Source: Gammaproteobacteria bacterium
Lineage (GTDB): Bacteria; Pseudomonadota; Gammaproteobacteria; Xanthomonadales; Wenzhouxiangellaceae
Reading direction: 5' to 3'
NCBI GenBank assembly: GCA_021772955.1
Contig: JAJFKZ010000009.1
Location: 1 to 51,745 of the forward strand
Length of the DNA: 51,745 nt
Shown here: one piece after another, positions 18,872-27,524 of the stretch
Numbering within the stretch: the first letter of the stretch is position 1
Layout of the letters: every line of letters starts with the position of its first letter
Program-made: the position numbers and the translations under genes
The notes under the pieces: model-generated
Told to the model about the DNA's origin: nothing
Databases searched by the model: none
The model's input: only the letters and a program-made list of their open reading frames with translations

Positions 18872-20319
18872 CGAGATGCTTGTTCCGCTGCTGGAAGCTG
18901 ATGCCGTTCGGCCAGCTGCAGGGCCCATGCCTGCAACTGATCCAGTATGACTGGATTGGTCTGATCTTGCTGACGGTAATCGTCCAGCAGTGCCGGGTAA
19001 TGTTGCAGCGGCAAGTGCTCGGGGTCGGTCAGTGTTTGCTGGCAATGTTGCTGCCAGCGTTGTTGCTCGGTGCTGGTCAGGCTGTCTGGATGGTTGCGGG
19101 CACGGTAGCGAAACAGCATTTCCGGTATGCGCTCGTCATCGTGCGGTGGCAGCGGGGTCGGCCAGTTGTGATGGTCGCTGTTGCGCAAGTGCTGCAGCAG
19201 GGCGCGGTCCTGGTTGGAAAAAAAGCCCTGATAGAGCATGCGATCGGGATCGTTGACAGGCATGAACTTGCGTTGCCCGAACATCGCGGTGATGTGCTGC
19301 TGTAATGGCGTATCTTCTTGCAGCCAGTGCCAGTGTTGTTTGGCCTTGACTAGATCCAGGCCTAGGGATTGTTCGTGGTCTTGCGGCAGGGTGGTGATCG
19401 GTGCCAGCATCGGTGCCCGATTGGCTTTGATGGTTTTCACCGGCAGTCGCTGCAGGTCATGCGGCAAGTCTGCGCTGCTGGTGAACAGCAGATCTTCAAG
19501 CTCGGCGGTACTCAAGCCACTGAACTGGCGCGGGTCGACACTGAGATCATAAACAATCATCTGGCTGGCAAATTGCGGGTGGTTGGCCACGCAGGTGATC
19601 AGGGCCGTGCAACGTTGGCTGGCCGGATAGCGCGACGAGCTGTGCAGCAGCATGTCGTTGCTGCGCAAAAGTTGCGCTACCTTGTGCTTGTCGCGCAATG
19701 ACAGCGCCCAGTGCCAGAGCTTCGGGCAGGCTTGTTTCAGCAATCGGGCCAGCGCGATGGTGGCCTGGACATCTGCCAGCGCGTCGTGGGCCTGACCATG
19801 CTCCAGATCATTGGCGCGGGTCAGGTGTTCCAGTCGATAGGACGGCTGGCCGCCTTCGTGTTCGGGCCAGTGGATGCCTTCCGGGCGCAGCGCGCTGAAC
19901 ATGCGGGTGATGTCGATAAGGTCGAAACGGCTGTTGCCGTTCTTCCACTCGTGGGTATACGGATCGTGGAGATTGCGGTACAACAGGTTGCGCGTGAACT
20001 CGTCGTCAAAGCGAAAATTGTTATAGCCCAGCGTACAGGTCAGCGGCTGCGCCAGCTGCTCGGCAATGGTCTGGATGAACTCGGCTTCAGTTACGCCATC
20101 ACGCATAGCCTGCTGCGGCGTGATGCCGGTAATCAGGCAGGCTTGTGGATGCGGCAAGCGCTCTTCACCGGGCTGGCAATAGACAACCAGCGGCGCGGCT
20201 ATCGGCTCCAGTTCGGCATTGGTACGTAGCGCGGCAAACTGGCAGGCACGATCCGTGGTCGGATCAGTGCCAAAGGTTTCATAGTCATGAAACAGAAAGC
20301 TGTTGCCACTGGTAGTCAT
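18868..20319 (-). CDS. sbcB: Exodeoxyribonuclease I
   Basis: 483-aa 3'-5' single-strand DNA exonuclease (DEDDh family) working in recombination and mismatch repair. Motif I is FLFHDYETFGTDP (catalytic Asp/Glu, about residues 11-15), motif II is TLGYNNFRFDDEFTRNLLYRN, and motif III is HDALADVQATIALARLL. An SH3-like and C-terminal helical region follows, as in E. coli ExoI (about 475 aa). The last codon overlaps the start of the acetyl-CoA hydrolase gene, implying co-transcription. The DUF885 gene ends 24 nt upstream. Confidence 0.95.
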   Translation of the reverse strand: MTTSGNSFLFHDYETFGTDPTTDRACQFAALRTNAELEPIAAPLVVYCQPGEERLPHPQACLITGITPQQAMRDGVTEAEFIQTIAEQLAQPLTCTLGYNNFRFDDEFTRNLLYRNLHDPYTHEWKNGNSRFDLIDITRMFSALRPEGIHWPEHEGGQPSYRLEHLTRANDLEHGQAHDALADVQATIALARLLKQACPKLWHWALSLRDKHKVAQLLRSNDMLLHSSSRYPASQRCTALITCVANHPQFASQMIVYDLSVDPRQFSGLSTAELEDLLFTSSADLPHDLQRLPVKTIKANRAPMLAPITTLPQDHEQSLGLDLVKAKQHWHWLQEDTPLQQHITAMFGQRKFMPVNDPDRMLYQGFFSNQDRALLQHLRNSDHHNWPTPLPPHDDERIPEMLFRYRARNHPDSLTSTEQQRWQQHCQQTLTDPEHLPLQHYPALLDDYRQQDQTNPVILDQLQAWALQLAERHQLPAAEQASR

Positions 20320-20343
20320 GGCCAGGCGCTGCCGATATAAACG

Positions 20344-22260
20344 TCAGCTGCGCTTCACTTGGTCGATCCAGTCATTGATGACTTGCTCCAGAATGTTCAG
20401 CGGCAGCGATCCGTAACCCAGTACCTGAGCATGGAATTCGCGTATGTCGAAGTCATCGCCCAGTTGCGTTTCGGCCAGGTTGCGCAACTCGCGGATTTTC
20501 AGTTGACCAATCTTGTAGGCCAGTGCCTGCGATGGGATGGCCATAAAGCGCTCGGCTTCAGAGACCGCCCGTGCTTCGGCAATCGGTGCATTGGCATACA
20601 TGTAGTCGAGTACCTGCTCCCGGCTCCAACCCTGGTTGTGCAGACCGGTATCCACCACCAGACGGATCGCGCGCCACAGTTCGGCAGTGAGCGCACCATA
20701 GTACTGATAGGGGTCATCGTAGGCGCCAAGCTCCTGGCCCAGCGATTCGGCGTACAGGCCCCAGCCCTCGACATAGGCGGTGTCGCCGCCAAAACGCCGA
20801 AACGGTGGCAGCCCTTCCAGCTCTTGTTGCAATGCAATCTGGAAATGGTGTCCAGGAATGGCCTCGTGCAAAAACAGGCTGGTCATGCTCCAGCTCGGTC
20901 GCGCACTGAGATCATAGGTATTCAGGTAGAACACGCCGGGTCTTGAACCGTCCGCAGCCGGGCGTTGGTAGGAGCCGGCCGAGGAGCTTTTTTCCCGGTA
21001 GGGTTCAACCGCACGAATTTCAAAACCGGCTTTCGGTTTCAGCTTGAACAGTCGATCCGCCGCCGGATCAACCTGACTCAGCAGACTGTTATACGCGTCG
21101 AGCATGGCCTGCTGCGAGTCAAACTGAAACTGTTTGTCGTTTTTGGTAAAGTCAAAGAAAGCGCGCATGTCGCCTTTGAATCCGGTTTTCTGCATGACCT
21201 GGCGGATTTCGTCATGTATCCGGGCCACCTCGGCCAGACCAATTTGATGAATGCGTTCAGGCGTCAGGTCGGTGGTGGTGGTGCGTTCAACCAGGTAGGC
21301 ATACCAGTCGTCGCCGTTCGGCAGCGTCGTCATGCCAGAGCTTGCGCGGGCTTTGGGCAGATAGTCATCTTTGATGAAATCATGCACGCGAGTAATCGCC
21401 GGGATCAGGGTTGTGGTGATCATTGCGGTATAGTCGGCCAGCAGCTGCTCACGTGCTGCTGCGTCCATGTCCTCGGGCAGCGTGCGCAGCGGATTGTAAA
21501 ACAAGCTGTCCTCGACGTTGCTCACCATGTGTGCTGCCAGTTGCGGCAGAACCTTGACCATCAGCGCCTGCGGCTGGGTGTAGCCTTGTTCGATGCCGCT
21601 ACGCATGTTGACCACGGCCTGTTCCAGATAGACCGTGAAATCGTCCACGCGACTGATGAAATCGCGATAGTCCTGCTCGGTCTTGAACGGCTGTGCATTG
21701 TTGCCTGAACCCAGCTGGACGATGAAATTGACCGGATTACGGAACTGGTTGATCGGCATCAGATAGCCCGGATACTGCATACCACGCAGATCCATTTCCC
21801 GATCGCCGACAAACATGCGGTAACTGAGCTCGGCCTGGCGATCCAGCAGTCCCTGTTCTATGGCGTCGCCAGCTATGCTGCGGGCCTGATCCAGATAGTG
21901 TTGCTGCAACTCGCGATCGCGCTGGCGGTACTCATTGCCCAGTGAATTAGGCCAGCGGTCGTTGTAACCTGGAATACCTCTAAAAGTTGCCGAGACAGGA
22001 TTTTGCTGCATCATGTCCTGATCGTATTGTGCGTACATTTCATCCAGTTTGGTGCTGATACCCTGGGCCTGATCCAGCGACTGTTGGGAAGCTGAGGCTG
22101 CAGTTGCGGTCTGATTGCTGGCAGCAGAATCAGCATTTTGCCCGGTGCTGTCTTGCGGCGTGGACTGGTCGCTTTGCTGGCAGGCAGTCAGGCCAAGGCT
22201 GAGCAACAAGGCCATCAGCATGGTTGCCGGGAAGCGGCGGGTATGAATTGTGTTTTGCAT
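20344..22260 (-). CDS. DUF885 family lipoprotein, probable zinc peptidase
   Basis: 638-aa exported protein with a lipobox (LLLSLGLTACQQ, Cys27), so an anchored lipoprotein. The DUF885 domain spans nearly the full length and includes LFLHEAIPGHHFQIALQQE, an HExxxGHH zinc-binding motif typical of the family, and VEGWGLYAESLGQELG downstream. Family members are thought to be metallopeptidases or carboxypeptidases, but the substrate is unknown. The linker after Cys27 is rich in Ser/Gln/Ala. It is transcribed toward sbcB with a 24-nt gap, and an extended upstream region separates it from the divergent transglycosylase. Confidence 0.87.
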   Translation of the reverse strand: MQNTIHTRRFPATMLMALLLSLGLTACQQSDQSTPQDSTGQNADSAASNQTATAASASQQSLDQAQGISTKLDEMYAQYDQDMMQQNPVSATFRGIPGYNDRWPNSLGNEYRQRDRELQQHYLDQARSIAGDAIEQGLLDRQAELSYRMFVGDREMDLRGMQYPGYLMPINQFRNPVNFIVQLGSGNNAQPFKTEQDYRDFISRVDDFTVYLEQAVVNMRSGIEQGYTQPQALMVKVLPQLAAHMVSNVEDSLFYNPLRTLPEDMDAAAREQLLADYTAMITTTLIPAITRVHDFIKDDYLPKARASSGMTTLPNGDDWYAYLVERTTTTDLTPERIHQIGLAEVARIHDEIRQVMQKTGFKGDMRAFFDFTKNDKQFQFDSQQAMLDAYNSLLSQVDPAADRLFKLKPKAGFEIRAVEPYREKSSSAGSYQRPAADGSRPGVFYLNTYDLSARPSWSMTSLFLHEAIPGHHFQIALQQELEGLPPFRRFGGDTAYVEGWGLYAESLGQELGAYDDPYQYYGALTAELWRAIRLVVDTGLHNQGWSREQVLDYMYANAPIAEARAVSEAERFMAIPSQALAYKIGQLKIRELRNLAETQLGDDFDIREFHAQVLGYGSLPLNILEQVINDWIDQVKRS

Positions 22261-22610
22261 GGTGAAAGTTTCCGTATATCAGCTTGTCCAATCGACTCAA
22301 TGGTAACAGAATCTGCTCGCATTGCTGTTGTGTGAAACGCGTGTAACAGTGCTTGCGTCGCGCCTGATCGTCGCCGCCGCATGCAACCGGATGTGGCGCT
22401 ACTGGCGCAAAACAGCAACGTGATCAAAGCATGAAGCACAGCAATTGCACAGCTGATGCGTGGCTTACAGTGTGAAATGTCGGCAAAACTGGCATAATTG
22501 CTGCTGATGTGTGTTTCATGACTGCTGCCGGGTATGCATTAATTTCGGCTGCAGTCAGCGTGTTTCATGGTTGGATCAACGATGATGTATTGGATAATCA
22601 GCATGCCGTC
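22261..22610. other. Divergent intergenic region (DUF885 lipoprotein / transglycosylase)
   Basis: 350 nt without a supportable gene. It must hold both promoters; an extended -10-like TGGCATAAT lies at 22490-22498, facing the transglycosylase. No repeat or hairpin was recognised. Confidence 0.4.
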
Positions 22611-23276
22611 ATGTTCAGACTGCTAGTCCCGCTGCTGTTTTTGGGCTTGCTCGCGGCCGCCAGTCAGGCACAGGTGTACAAATACGTCGATGACAAAGGC
22701 ATCGTCAATTACACCAACGTCAAGCCGGCCGGTAATCGCTATGCGCTGAAAGTCATCGGTTGTTACGGTACCTGCAAGCGGGCGATTGATTGGCATAATG
22801 TGGCATTGAACACCGACAGTCACCGGCAACAGATCGCTGCGCTGAGTGCGGAATACGGGGTGGATCAGGCCACGTTGCGAGCTTTGATCCATGCTGAATC
22901 CGGCTTTCGTGTCGACGCCACCTCGCCGAAAGGCGCGCAGGGTCTGATGCAATTGATGCCGGCGACCGCGCGCATGCTCGATGTCGGCGATCCATATGAC
23001 GCCGATCAGAATCTGGCTGGCGGGACCCGCTATCTGGCTGCACTGCTGGATCAGTTCGATCAGGATCTGCAGTTGGCGCTGGCCGCCTACAATGCCGGCG
23101 CCCGAGCGGTCACAGAGTATGGTGGTGTGCCACCTTATGACGAGACAGTCGAGTACCTGCGCCGCATCAATATCCTGCGGGGGCGCTACGCCAGTGCCTT
23201 CCACGGTGGTGACAACAACGGCAGCAAAACAACGACCGTGACGCGCACCGCGGCCGGTGCTACCGGTCTGAACTAG
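22611..23276 (+). CDS. Lytic transglycosylase (SLT) with DUF4124 domain
   Basis: 221-aa exported peptidoglycan lytic transglycosylase that cleaves the MurNAc-GlcNAc bond to anhydro-MurNAc. It has a signal peptide (LLVPLLFLGLLAAASQAQ), a DUF4124-like module (VYKYVDDKGIVNYTNVKP), then an SLT domain with catalytic Glu in LIHAESGFRVDATSPKGAQGLMQLMPATA, and AAYNAGARAV. ATG at 22611 gives the signal peptide directly; an upstream in-frame ATG would add 34 residues. Its stop codon abuts a MITE-like element. Confidence 0.92.
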   Translation: MFRLLVPLLFLGLLAAASQAQVYKYVDDKGIVNYTNVKPAGNRYALKVIGCYGTCKRAIDWHNVALNTDSHRQQIAALSAEYGVDQATLRALIHAESGFRVDATSPKGAQGLMQLMPATARMLDVGDPYDADQNLAGGTRYLAALLDQFDQDLQLALAAYNAGARAVTEYGGVPPYDETVEYLRRINILRGRYASAFHGGDNNGSKTTTVTRTAAGATGLN

Positions 23277-23509
23277 CCCGAATATTTCATGAGGGGTTCG
23301 AGGAGCAGGGCGAAGCTGGCTAAGCAGGTTGGACGATCGCCCGCAGAAGCATAGCCGTAGCTACGGTTCAAGGGTGATCGTTCGAGATGCAACGCCAGAT
23401 TTGGCCTGAGCTCGAACAGGACAAACCGTATCCACTCTAGTGTACCTCGCCAGTAATACTGCAACATTCAGTATGACCAGTAACTGTCCGCCTTCATGAA
23501 ATATGCGGG
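23277..23509. mobile_element. MITE-like element, 233 bp, with 19-bp terminal inverted repeats
   Basis: The ends CCCGAATATTTCATGAGGG (23277-23295) and CCTTCATGAAATATGCGGG (23491-23509) are inverted repeats with 17 of 19 matches. Inside are a stem ACGATCGCCC / GGGTGATCGT (23333-23342 / 23372-23381, 9 of 10) and a 12-bp palindrome CCGTAGCTACGG at 23355-23366. There is no transposase; an open frame across it looks non-coding. The right end supplies the last codons and stop of yigZ (PHIS*), so it inserted at the 3' ends of two convergent genes. Family not identified. Confidence 0.7.
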
Positions 23510-24123
23510 TTAAGCCGACCCTCTGCAGTGTTGTCGCAAATCAGGGGCTGCACGCAGATCTGACCAGCACTGCTGTCTTGCAGTTGCTGCTGCAGTTGCG
23601 CCACATTGGTCACCGGCAACTGCACCTCCAGTAACACCTGTTGCGGTTGCCATACCTGTTCCAGAATGCTGGCCAGGTATTTGCTGCAGCTGTCATGCAC
23701 CACAGCGATGTGTTCATGGGCGCAGGTGATGCGCAGCTGGGTGGTCTTGATCAGTTCAGTTGCTGGTGTTTGCTGCAGACACTTGGCAGCACTGCCGCCA
23801 TAGGCCCTGGCAAGTCCGCCGGTGCCCAGCTTGATGCCGCCAAACCAACGCTGCACCAACACCAGGGTGTGATCAAACTGCTGCGCTTCGATGGCAGCAA
23901 GAATCGGCCTGCCGGCGGTGCCGCCGGGTTCTCCATCGTCTTCACTGCGGTATTGATCGGCGACTTTCCAGGCCCAGCAGTGGTGACTGGCTGAACTGTC
24001 ATGCAGTTCAGCGAGCAAGGCATCGCTGTCCGCGGCTGTCGGCAGTGCCACCACTGTGGCAACGAAGCGGCTGCGCTTGATGTGTTGTTCAAGGTGATGT
24101 GCTTGCGTTGGCGTTTTACTCAT
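23494..24123 (-). CDS. yigZ: YigZ / IMPACT family protein
   Basis: 209-aa protein with the UPF0029 (IMPACT N-terminal) domain: RSRFVATVVALPTAADSDAL, SEDDGEPGGTAGRPIL and VQRWFGGIKLGTGGLARAYG are the family hallmarks. A smaller C-terminal ferredoxin-like domain follows. The biochemical role in bacteria is unresolved (a translation or RNA link is inferred from eukaryotic IMPACT). ATG at 24123 is chosen: it starts 4 nt after the xseA stop, and the in-frame extension upstream lies inside xseA. The last four residues come from the adjacent MITE-like element. Confidence 0.88.
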   Translation of the reverse strand: MSKTPTQAHHLEQHIKRSRFVATVVALPTAADSDALLAELHDSSASHHCWAWKVADQYRSEDDGEPGGTAGRPILAAIEAQQFDHTLVLVQRWFGGIKLGTGGLARAYGGSAAKCLQQTPATELIKTTQLRITCAHEHIAVVHDSCSKYLASILEQVWQPQQVLLEVQLPVTNVAQLQQQLQDSSAGQICVQPLICDNTAEGRLNPHIS

Positions 24124-24127
24124 GGCG

Positions 24128-25561
24128 CTACGGATCCTGACCCGGCCCGGCAGCGTCCTGGTCATTGCCGGGCTGGTCAACGCCGGGTTCGCTGCCGAGG
24201 TCATCAGCAGCGAAGCCCAACGTGTTGGCGGAGATGGCGAAATTGTGGAACTGCAAGCGTACCGTCTGCGGTTGGGAAAACTGCTGCGCTTTGTACAGCG
24301 CCTGGCCAGTCTGCTGGCTGCTGCCGATGACCAGTGCATAGCCACGCTGCAGCACCGCATCTGGTCCCATTGCCTGTAAGGTGCGTACCCTGCCATGCAA
24401 CAGTTCTTGCTGTTGCTGCAACAGCTTGCGAGTCGCAGCTTGCAGCCGCTGTTGCAGGTTTGCCAGTTGTTGCTGCTGCTGCTGTTGGCGTTGCTGCAGC
24501 GACAGTTGGCGCAAGCGGTGCTGTAACTGCAGCAAGCGCTGTGCGCTCAGTGTCAATTGTGCGCGTAATTGGCGCTGCAGTCTGGTGCGCACACGCTGCA
24601 GATCCAGTTGCTGCAGCTGCCACTGGCGATCTGGACGCAGCCGCGTGAGACGAATCAGGGCATGATCATAACGCTGGCTGGCATTGCGCATGATCCAGTT
24701 GAACTGCTGTTGCACGCGCCGGCTCAGGGCATTGATGCGTTCGCGCAGCATGATCTGATCCGGACTCACCAGTTCCGCTGCAGCAGAGGGCGTGGGGGCG
24801 CGTAAATCGGCAACAAAATCGGCAATTGTGAAATCGGTTTCATGTCCGATGGCCGAAACCACCGGCGTCTGACAGGCAACAATGGCTCGTGCCAGTGTTT
24901 CATCGTTGAACGCCCACAGATCCTCCAGTGAGCCACCTCCACGAGCCAGAATCAGCACCTGTGCCCAGCCCTGTTCATCGGCAGCGCGCAGTGCTGCAAG
25001 CAGCTGCGCCGGAGCCTGTTCGCCTTGCACTGACGTAGCATACAGACGCACCCGGGCCAATGGCCAGCGGCGTTCCAGCACCTGCAAAAAATCCTGGATA
25101 ACGGCACCGCTGGCGGAGGTTATGATGGCAAACCTGGTGGCCATGGCAGGTAGCGGCTGCTTGCGCTCGGTCGCAAACAGACCTTCCGCCTGCAGCTGCT
25201 TTTTCAGTGCCTCATACTGCTGCCGCAGCAAGCCTTCACCGGCCGGCTCGATGGCATCCACCAGCAACTGGTATTCGCCGCGTGGCTCGTACAAGCTGAT
25301 GCGCGCGCGCACCAATACCTGGCTGCCGTTATTGATCGGTGTCCTAACCAGCATGGCTTTGGGTCGAAACATCGCGCAGCGAATCTGCGCCTTGTCATCT
25401 TTGATCGAAAAATAAATGTGCCCCGAGGCGGGTTTGGCAAGATTGGATATTTCACCCTCGATCCACAGTATCTGAAAGCCCGCTTCCAGATGCAGGCGTA
25501 CCTCCCGGTTTAATTCACTCGGCGTGTAGATGGTTCGGCTGATGGGAGGGGGGCTGGCCAC
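24128..25561 (-). CDS. xseA: Exodeoxyribonuclease VII large subunit
   Basis: 477-aa catalytic subunit of ExoVII, which degrades single-stranded DNA to oligonucleotides. It has an N-terminal OB fold (YTPSELNREVRLHLEAGFQ, WIEGEISNLAKPASGHIYFS), a catalytic domain with GGGSLEDLWAFNDE and SAIGHETDFTIADFVADLRAPTPSAAAELV, then a Gln-rich coiled coil with many QQQ runs. The start is taken as GTG at 25561 (MASPPPISRTIYTP), since the frame upstream has no family similarity; ATG at 25690 is the only in-frame ATG further up. The small subunit xseB is not in the window. yigZ follows by 4 nt. Confidence 0.92.
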   Translation of the reverse strand: MASPPPISRTIYTPSELNREVRLHLEAGFQILWIEGEISNLAKPASGHIYFSIKDDKAQIRCAMFRPKAMLVRTPINNGSQVLVRARISLYEPRGEYQLLVDAIEPAGEGLLRQQYEALKKQLQAEGLFATERKQPLPAMATRFAIITSASGAVIQDFLQVLERRWPLARVRLYATSVQGEQAPAQLLAALRAADEQGWAQVLILARGGGSLEDLWAFNDETLARAIVACQTPVVSAIGHETDFTIADFVADLRAPTPSAAAELVSPDQIMLRERINALSRRVQQQFNWIMRNASQRYDHALIRLTRLRPDRQWQLQQLDLQRVRTRLQRQLRAQLTLSAQRLLQLQHRLRQLSLQQRQQQQQQQLANLQQRLQAATRKLLQQQQELLHGRVRTLQAMGPDAVLQRGYALVIGSSQQTGQALYKAQQFSQPQTVRLQFHNFAISANTLGFAADDLGSEPGVDQPGNDQDAAGPGQDP

Positions 25562-25577
25562 AGCCTGACATTGTACT

Positions 25578-25612
25578 ATCAACCCGGCGATCAAACAGAT
25601 TGCCGGGTTGAT
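25578..25612. other. Perfect 11-bp hairpin upstream of xseA
   Basis: ATCAACCCGGC (25578-25588) pairs with GCCGGGTTGAT (25602-25612) across a 13-nt loop. There is no T-run on either strand. It ends 16 bases upstream of the proposed GTG start of xseA, so it could affect xseA expression or end the remnant reading frame before it. Confidence 0.6.
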
Positions 25613-25884
25613 ACCCGGGCCGAAGGTCCTGGGCCGCGTAGTGAAGCCGTTTGCGTACGTGCGCTGCAAACGGTGTGCAACCAATACCACGGGTAATTCG
25701 TTGCCAGTTGAATATTACCAAAATGGCCATTGCCACACTCAGCCTGTTCCCGGTCATCCTCGAATGCATATCCTGGATGCAAACTGAGCACGCCGTGGGC
25801 ACTGGTTAGTTCCTGCCATTGCCCCGGCAGTCGTTGACCATTGGATGAAGATTCAAAGGCATTTTTGCCACCGCATCGAAGGCT
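25591..25884 (-). pseudogene. Possible gene remnant upstream of xseA
   Basis: A 97-codon open stretch without a convincing start (a GTG at 25791 would give 66 aa). The translation looks protein-like (for example ESSSNGQRLPGQWQELTSA, YAFEDDREQAECGNGHF) but I do not recognise it. It ends at TGA 25591-25593 inside a hairpin. It may be the 3' part of a decayed gene or coincidental. The rest of the 25885-26114 gap shows nothing further except the ArsR promoter region. Confidence 0.25.
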
Positions 25885-26114
25885 TCAGCATGGCCTGCAG
25901 TTCCTGCTACAGAATGAAATCACTGACTTGACCAGGCCATGGGTGGACAGCCTATAATGTTCAGCTAAGCAGACGGAGTGGCATTCCGTCGCCAGGCAGG
26001 CACCACAGTGGCTCAGGCGCACTGACGTAATATTACTACCCGAAAGCTGGTCAGATACGAGCAACACGGCGATTGCTCGTGCTGTTGGCGCAACCTGAGC
26101 AGGCAGAGTATGCA

Positions 26115-26486
26115 ATGAAATCTACGGACGATATCACCAGACCAGCAAAACTACATCCGCAAAAGCAGATGACCATCGAAGAGATGTCCATGCATGCTGA
26201 AGAGGCATCGCATTTGCTCAAGCTGATGTCGAATCCGAACCGGTTGATGATTCTATGTCATTTGCTGGACAATGAGCTGTGCGTTACCGAAATTAACGAG
26301 TGGGTGCCATTGTCACAATCAGCGCTATCACAGCATCTGGCGGTGTTGCGCCACAGCGGCGTGGTGCGTACCCGCCGTAATCAGCAAACCATTTACTACT
26401 CTTTGGCCAGCGAGGCTGTCAGCAGCATCATCGCCGTGTTGCATGAGCAGTTTTGCGCACCGGATTCGGTCACGAATTCTTCCTGA
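26115..26486 (+). CDS. ArsR-family regulator, BigR/SqrR-like
   Basis: 123-aa winged-helix repressor: LLKLMSNPNRLMILCHLL, LSQSALSQHLAVLRHSGVV (recognition helix) and RRNQQTIYYSLAS (wing). Cys48 in MILCHLL and Cys114 in EQFCAPD are 66 residues apart and match the positions of the two sulfur-sensing cysteines of BigR/SqrR-type regulators, which form a polysulfide bridge. The metal-site motif ELCVCD of classical ArsR/SmtB is ELCVTE here. That suggests a reactive-sulfur or redox sensor rather than a metal sensor. ATG at 26115 follows a Shine-Dalgarno-like AGGCAGAG; an in-frame ATG at 26073 is possible. It is convergent with an AhpD-like gene. Confidence 0.85.
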   Translation: MKSTDDITRPAKLHPQKQMTIEEMSMHAEEASHLLKLMSNPNRLMILCHLLDNELCVTEINEWVPLSQSALSQHLAVLRHSGVVRTRRNQQTIYYSLASEAVSSIIAVLHEQFCAPDSVTNSS

Positions 26487-26539
26487 CAATCCTGATCAGG
26501 ATTGGCCATTTGCAAACGCTTGTTGCAGCTGCTTGCAGC

Positions 26540-27178
26540 TCAGGATTTGCCGTGTTTGCCCGCATCCCAGTGCTGATCGGCAAGCATCTGGGTGGCCAAT
26601 TGCTGCGGCCCGTCTTCCAGTTCGGTGGCCAGCGAATCGTTCCAGCGGTTTAAAAAGCCATACAAACTGATCACACCGAGAATTTCCAGTATCTGGTTTT
26701 CGCTCCAGTGCTGTTTCAATCTTTGCATCAGCGCCTCGTCGACGCTATTCGGCACACTGCCGGCAGCCAATGCGAAGTCCATGGCCGCGCGCTCGGCGTC
26801 GCTAAAAAGTGCGCTGGTCTTATAGCTCCAGAGCTCGGCCAGCTTGGCATCACTGATACCATGGATGCGCGCTGCAACGAGTGAATGCGCCTGGCAATAG
26901 CGGCAGCCGGCAGCCGAGCTGGCAAAATGTGCCAGCAGGCGTTTGAAACCCAGATCGACCTCGCTGTCAGGCCCCATCATGGATTCGGTCAGCGCGGCGA
27001 AGCCCTGCACCATCTTTGGCTTGCGCTGCATCGTGAGCAGGCTGTTGGGAACAAAGCCGAGAATTTTCTCAAACACTGCGAAGTGCTCCTGCAATTCCGG
27101 ACTGTGCGAGGCGGGTAGAGGTTGTATGTGTGCCATTGGATTACTCACTGTAGATGATTGCGCCATTATCGCATTCAT
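26540..27178 (-). CDS. AhpD-like peroxidase-related protein (CMD family)
   Basis: 212-aa carboxymuconolactone decarboxylase / AhpD-fold protein. The redox-active CxxC and relay His appear in SAAGCRYCQAHSLVAARIHG (about residues 89-108). The helical arrangement (LGFVPNSLLTMQRKPKMVQGF) is typical of uncharacterised 'peroxidase-related enzyme' members. It probably acts in alkylhydroperoxidase-type disulfide reduction, with partner unknown. The 3' end faces the ArsR/BigR-like gene. A foldback element begins 8 bases upstream of its start codon. Confidence 0.88.
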   Translation of the reverse strand: MNAIMAQSSTVSNPMAHIQPLPASHSPELQEHFAVFEKILGFVPNSLLTMQRKPKMVQGFAALTESMMGPDSEVDLGFKRLLAHFASSAAGCRYCQAHSLVAARIHGISDAKLAELWSYKTSALFSDAERAAMDFALAAGSVPNSVDEALMQRLKQHWSENQILEILGVISLYGFLNRWNDSLATELEDGPQQLATQMLADQHWDAGKHGKS

Positions 27179-27185
27179 CCAGGCG

Positions 27186-27456
27186 CTAGTGGGCCATGCG
27201 GATAGTTAGGTAACGCTCAGAGCCGCGGTGCCGATGCGAATCAAGGCGCGTTGTGCAGGCAATGGCCGCCCCCTTGCCAAGCAACGCAACGCCGATTCGC
27301 GCCGACACAGTGGCTCCCGAAGGGCCGCCGCACAAGCGCCGCGGGCTGCGTTCCGCTCGCTTGAATTGGGGCACAACCAGTCCTGCACTCGCGCGCCTTG
27401 CCGGCGACGCTTGTGCGACGGCTGAGTGTCACCGAACTATCCGCATGGCCCACTAG
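27186..27456. mobile_element. 271-bp foldback MITE with 35-bp terminal repeats
   Basis: The ends CTAGTGGGCCATGCGGATAG + TT (27186-27207) and its exact complement at 27435-27456 form a 22-bp perfect inverted repeat; with flanking pairs the arms reach 35 bp (32 matches). Inside are two further hairpins: one with arms near 27227-27252 and 27281-27307, and one with arms GCCGCCGCACAAGCG (27324-27338) and CGCTTGTGCGACGGC (27408-27422, 14 of 15). The folded form is a three-way junction. CTAG at both ends may be a 4-bp target duplication, as in IS5-type elements. There is no transposase. Confidence 0.8.
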
Positions 27457-27524
27457 CAAACCCAAAACACCGCAAAGTGCCGATACGGGGCCTGTTTTTC
27501 AGGGCTGTTTTTTATCTTTCTATG

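Noticed and set aside
23273..23467. 64-aa minus-strand ORF between transglycosylase and yigZ
   Set aside because: It lies entirely in the MITE-like element and follows its palindromes; no start context.
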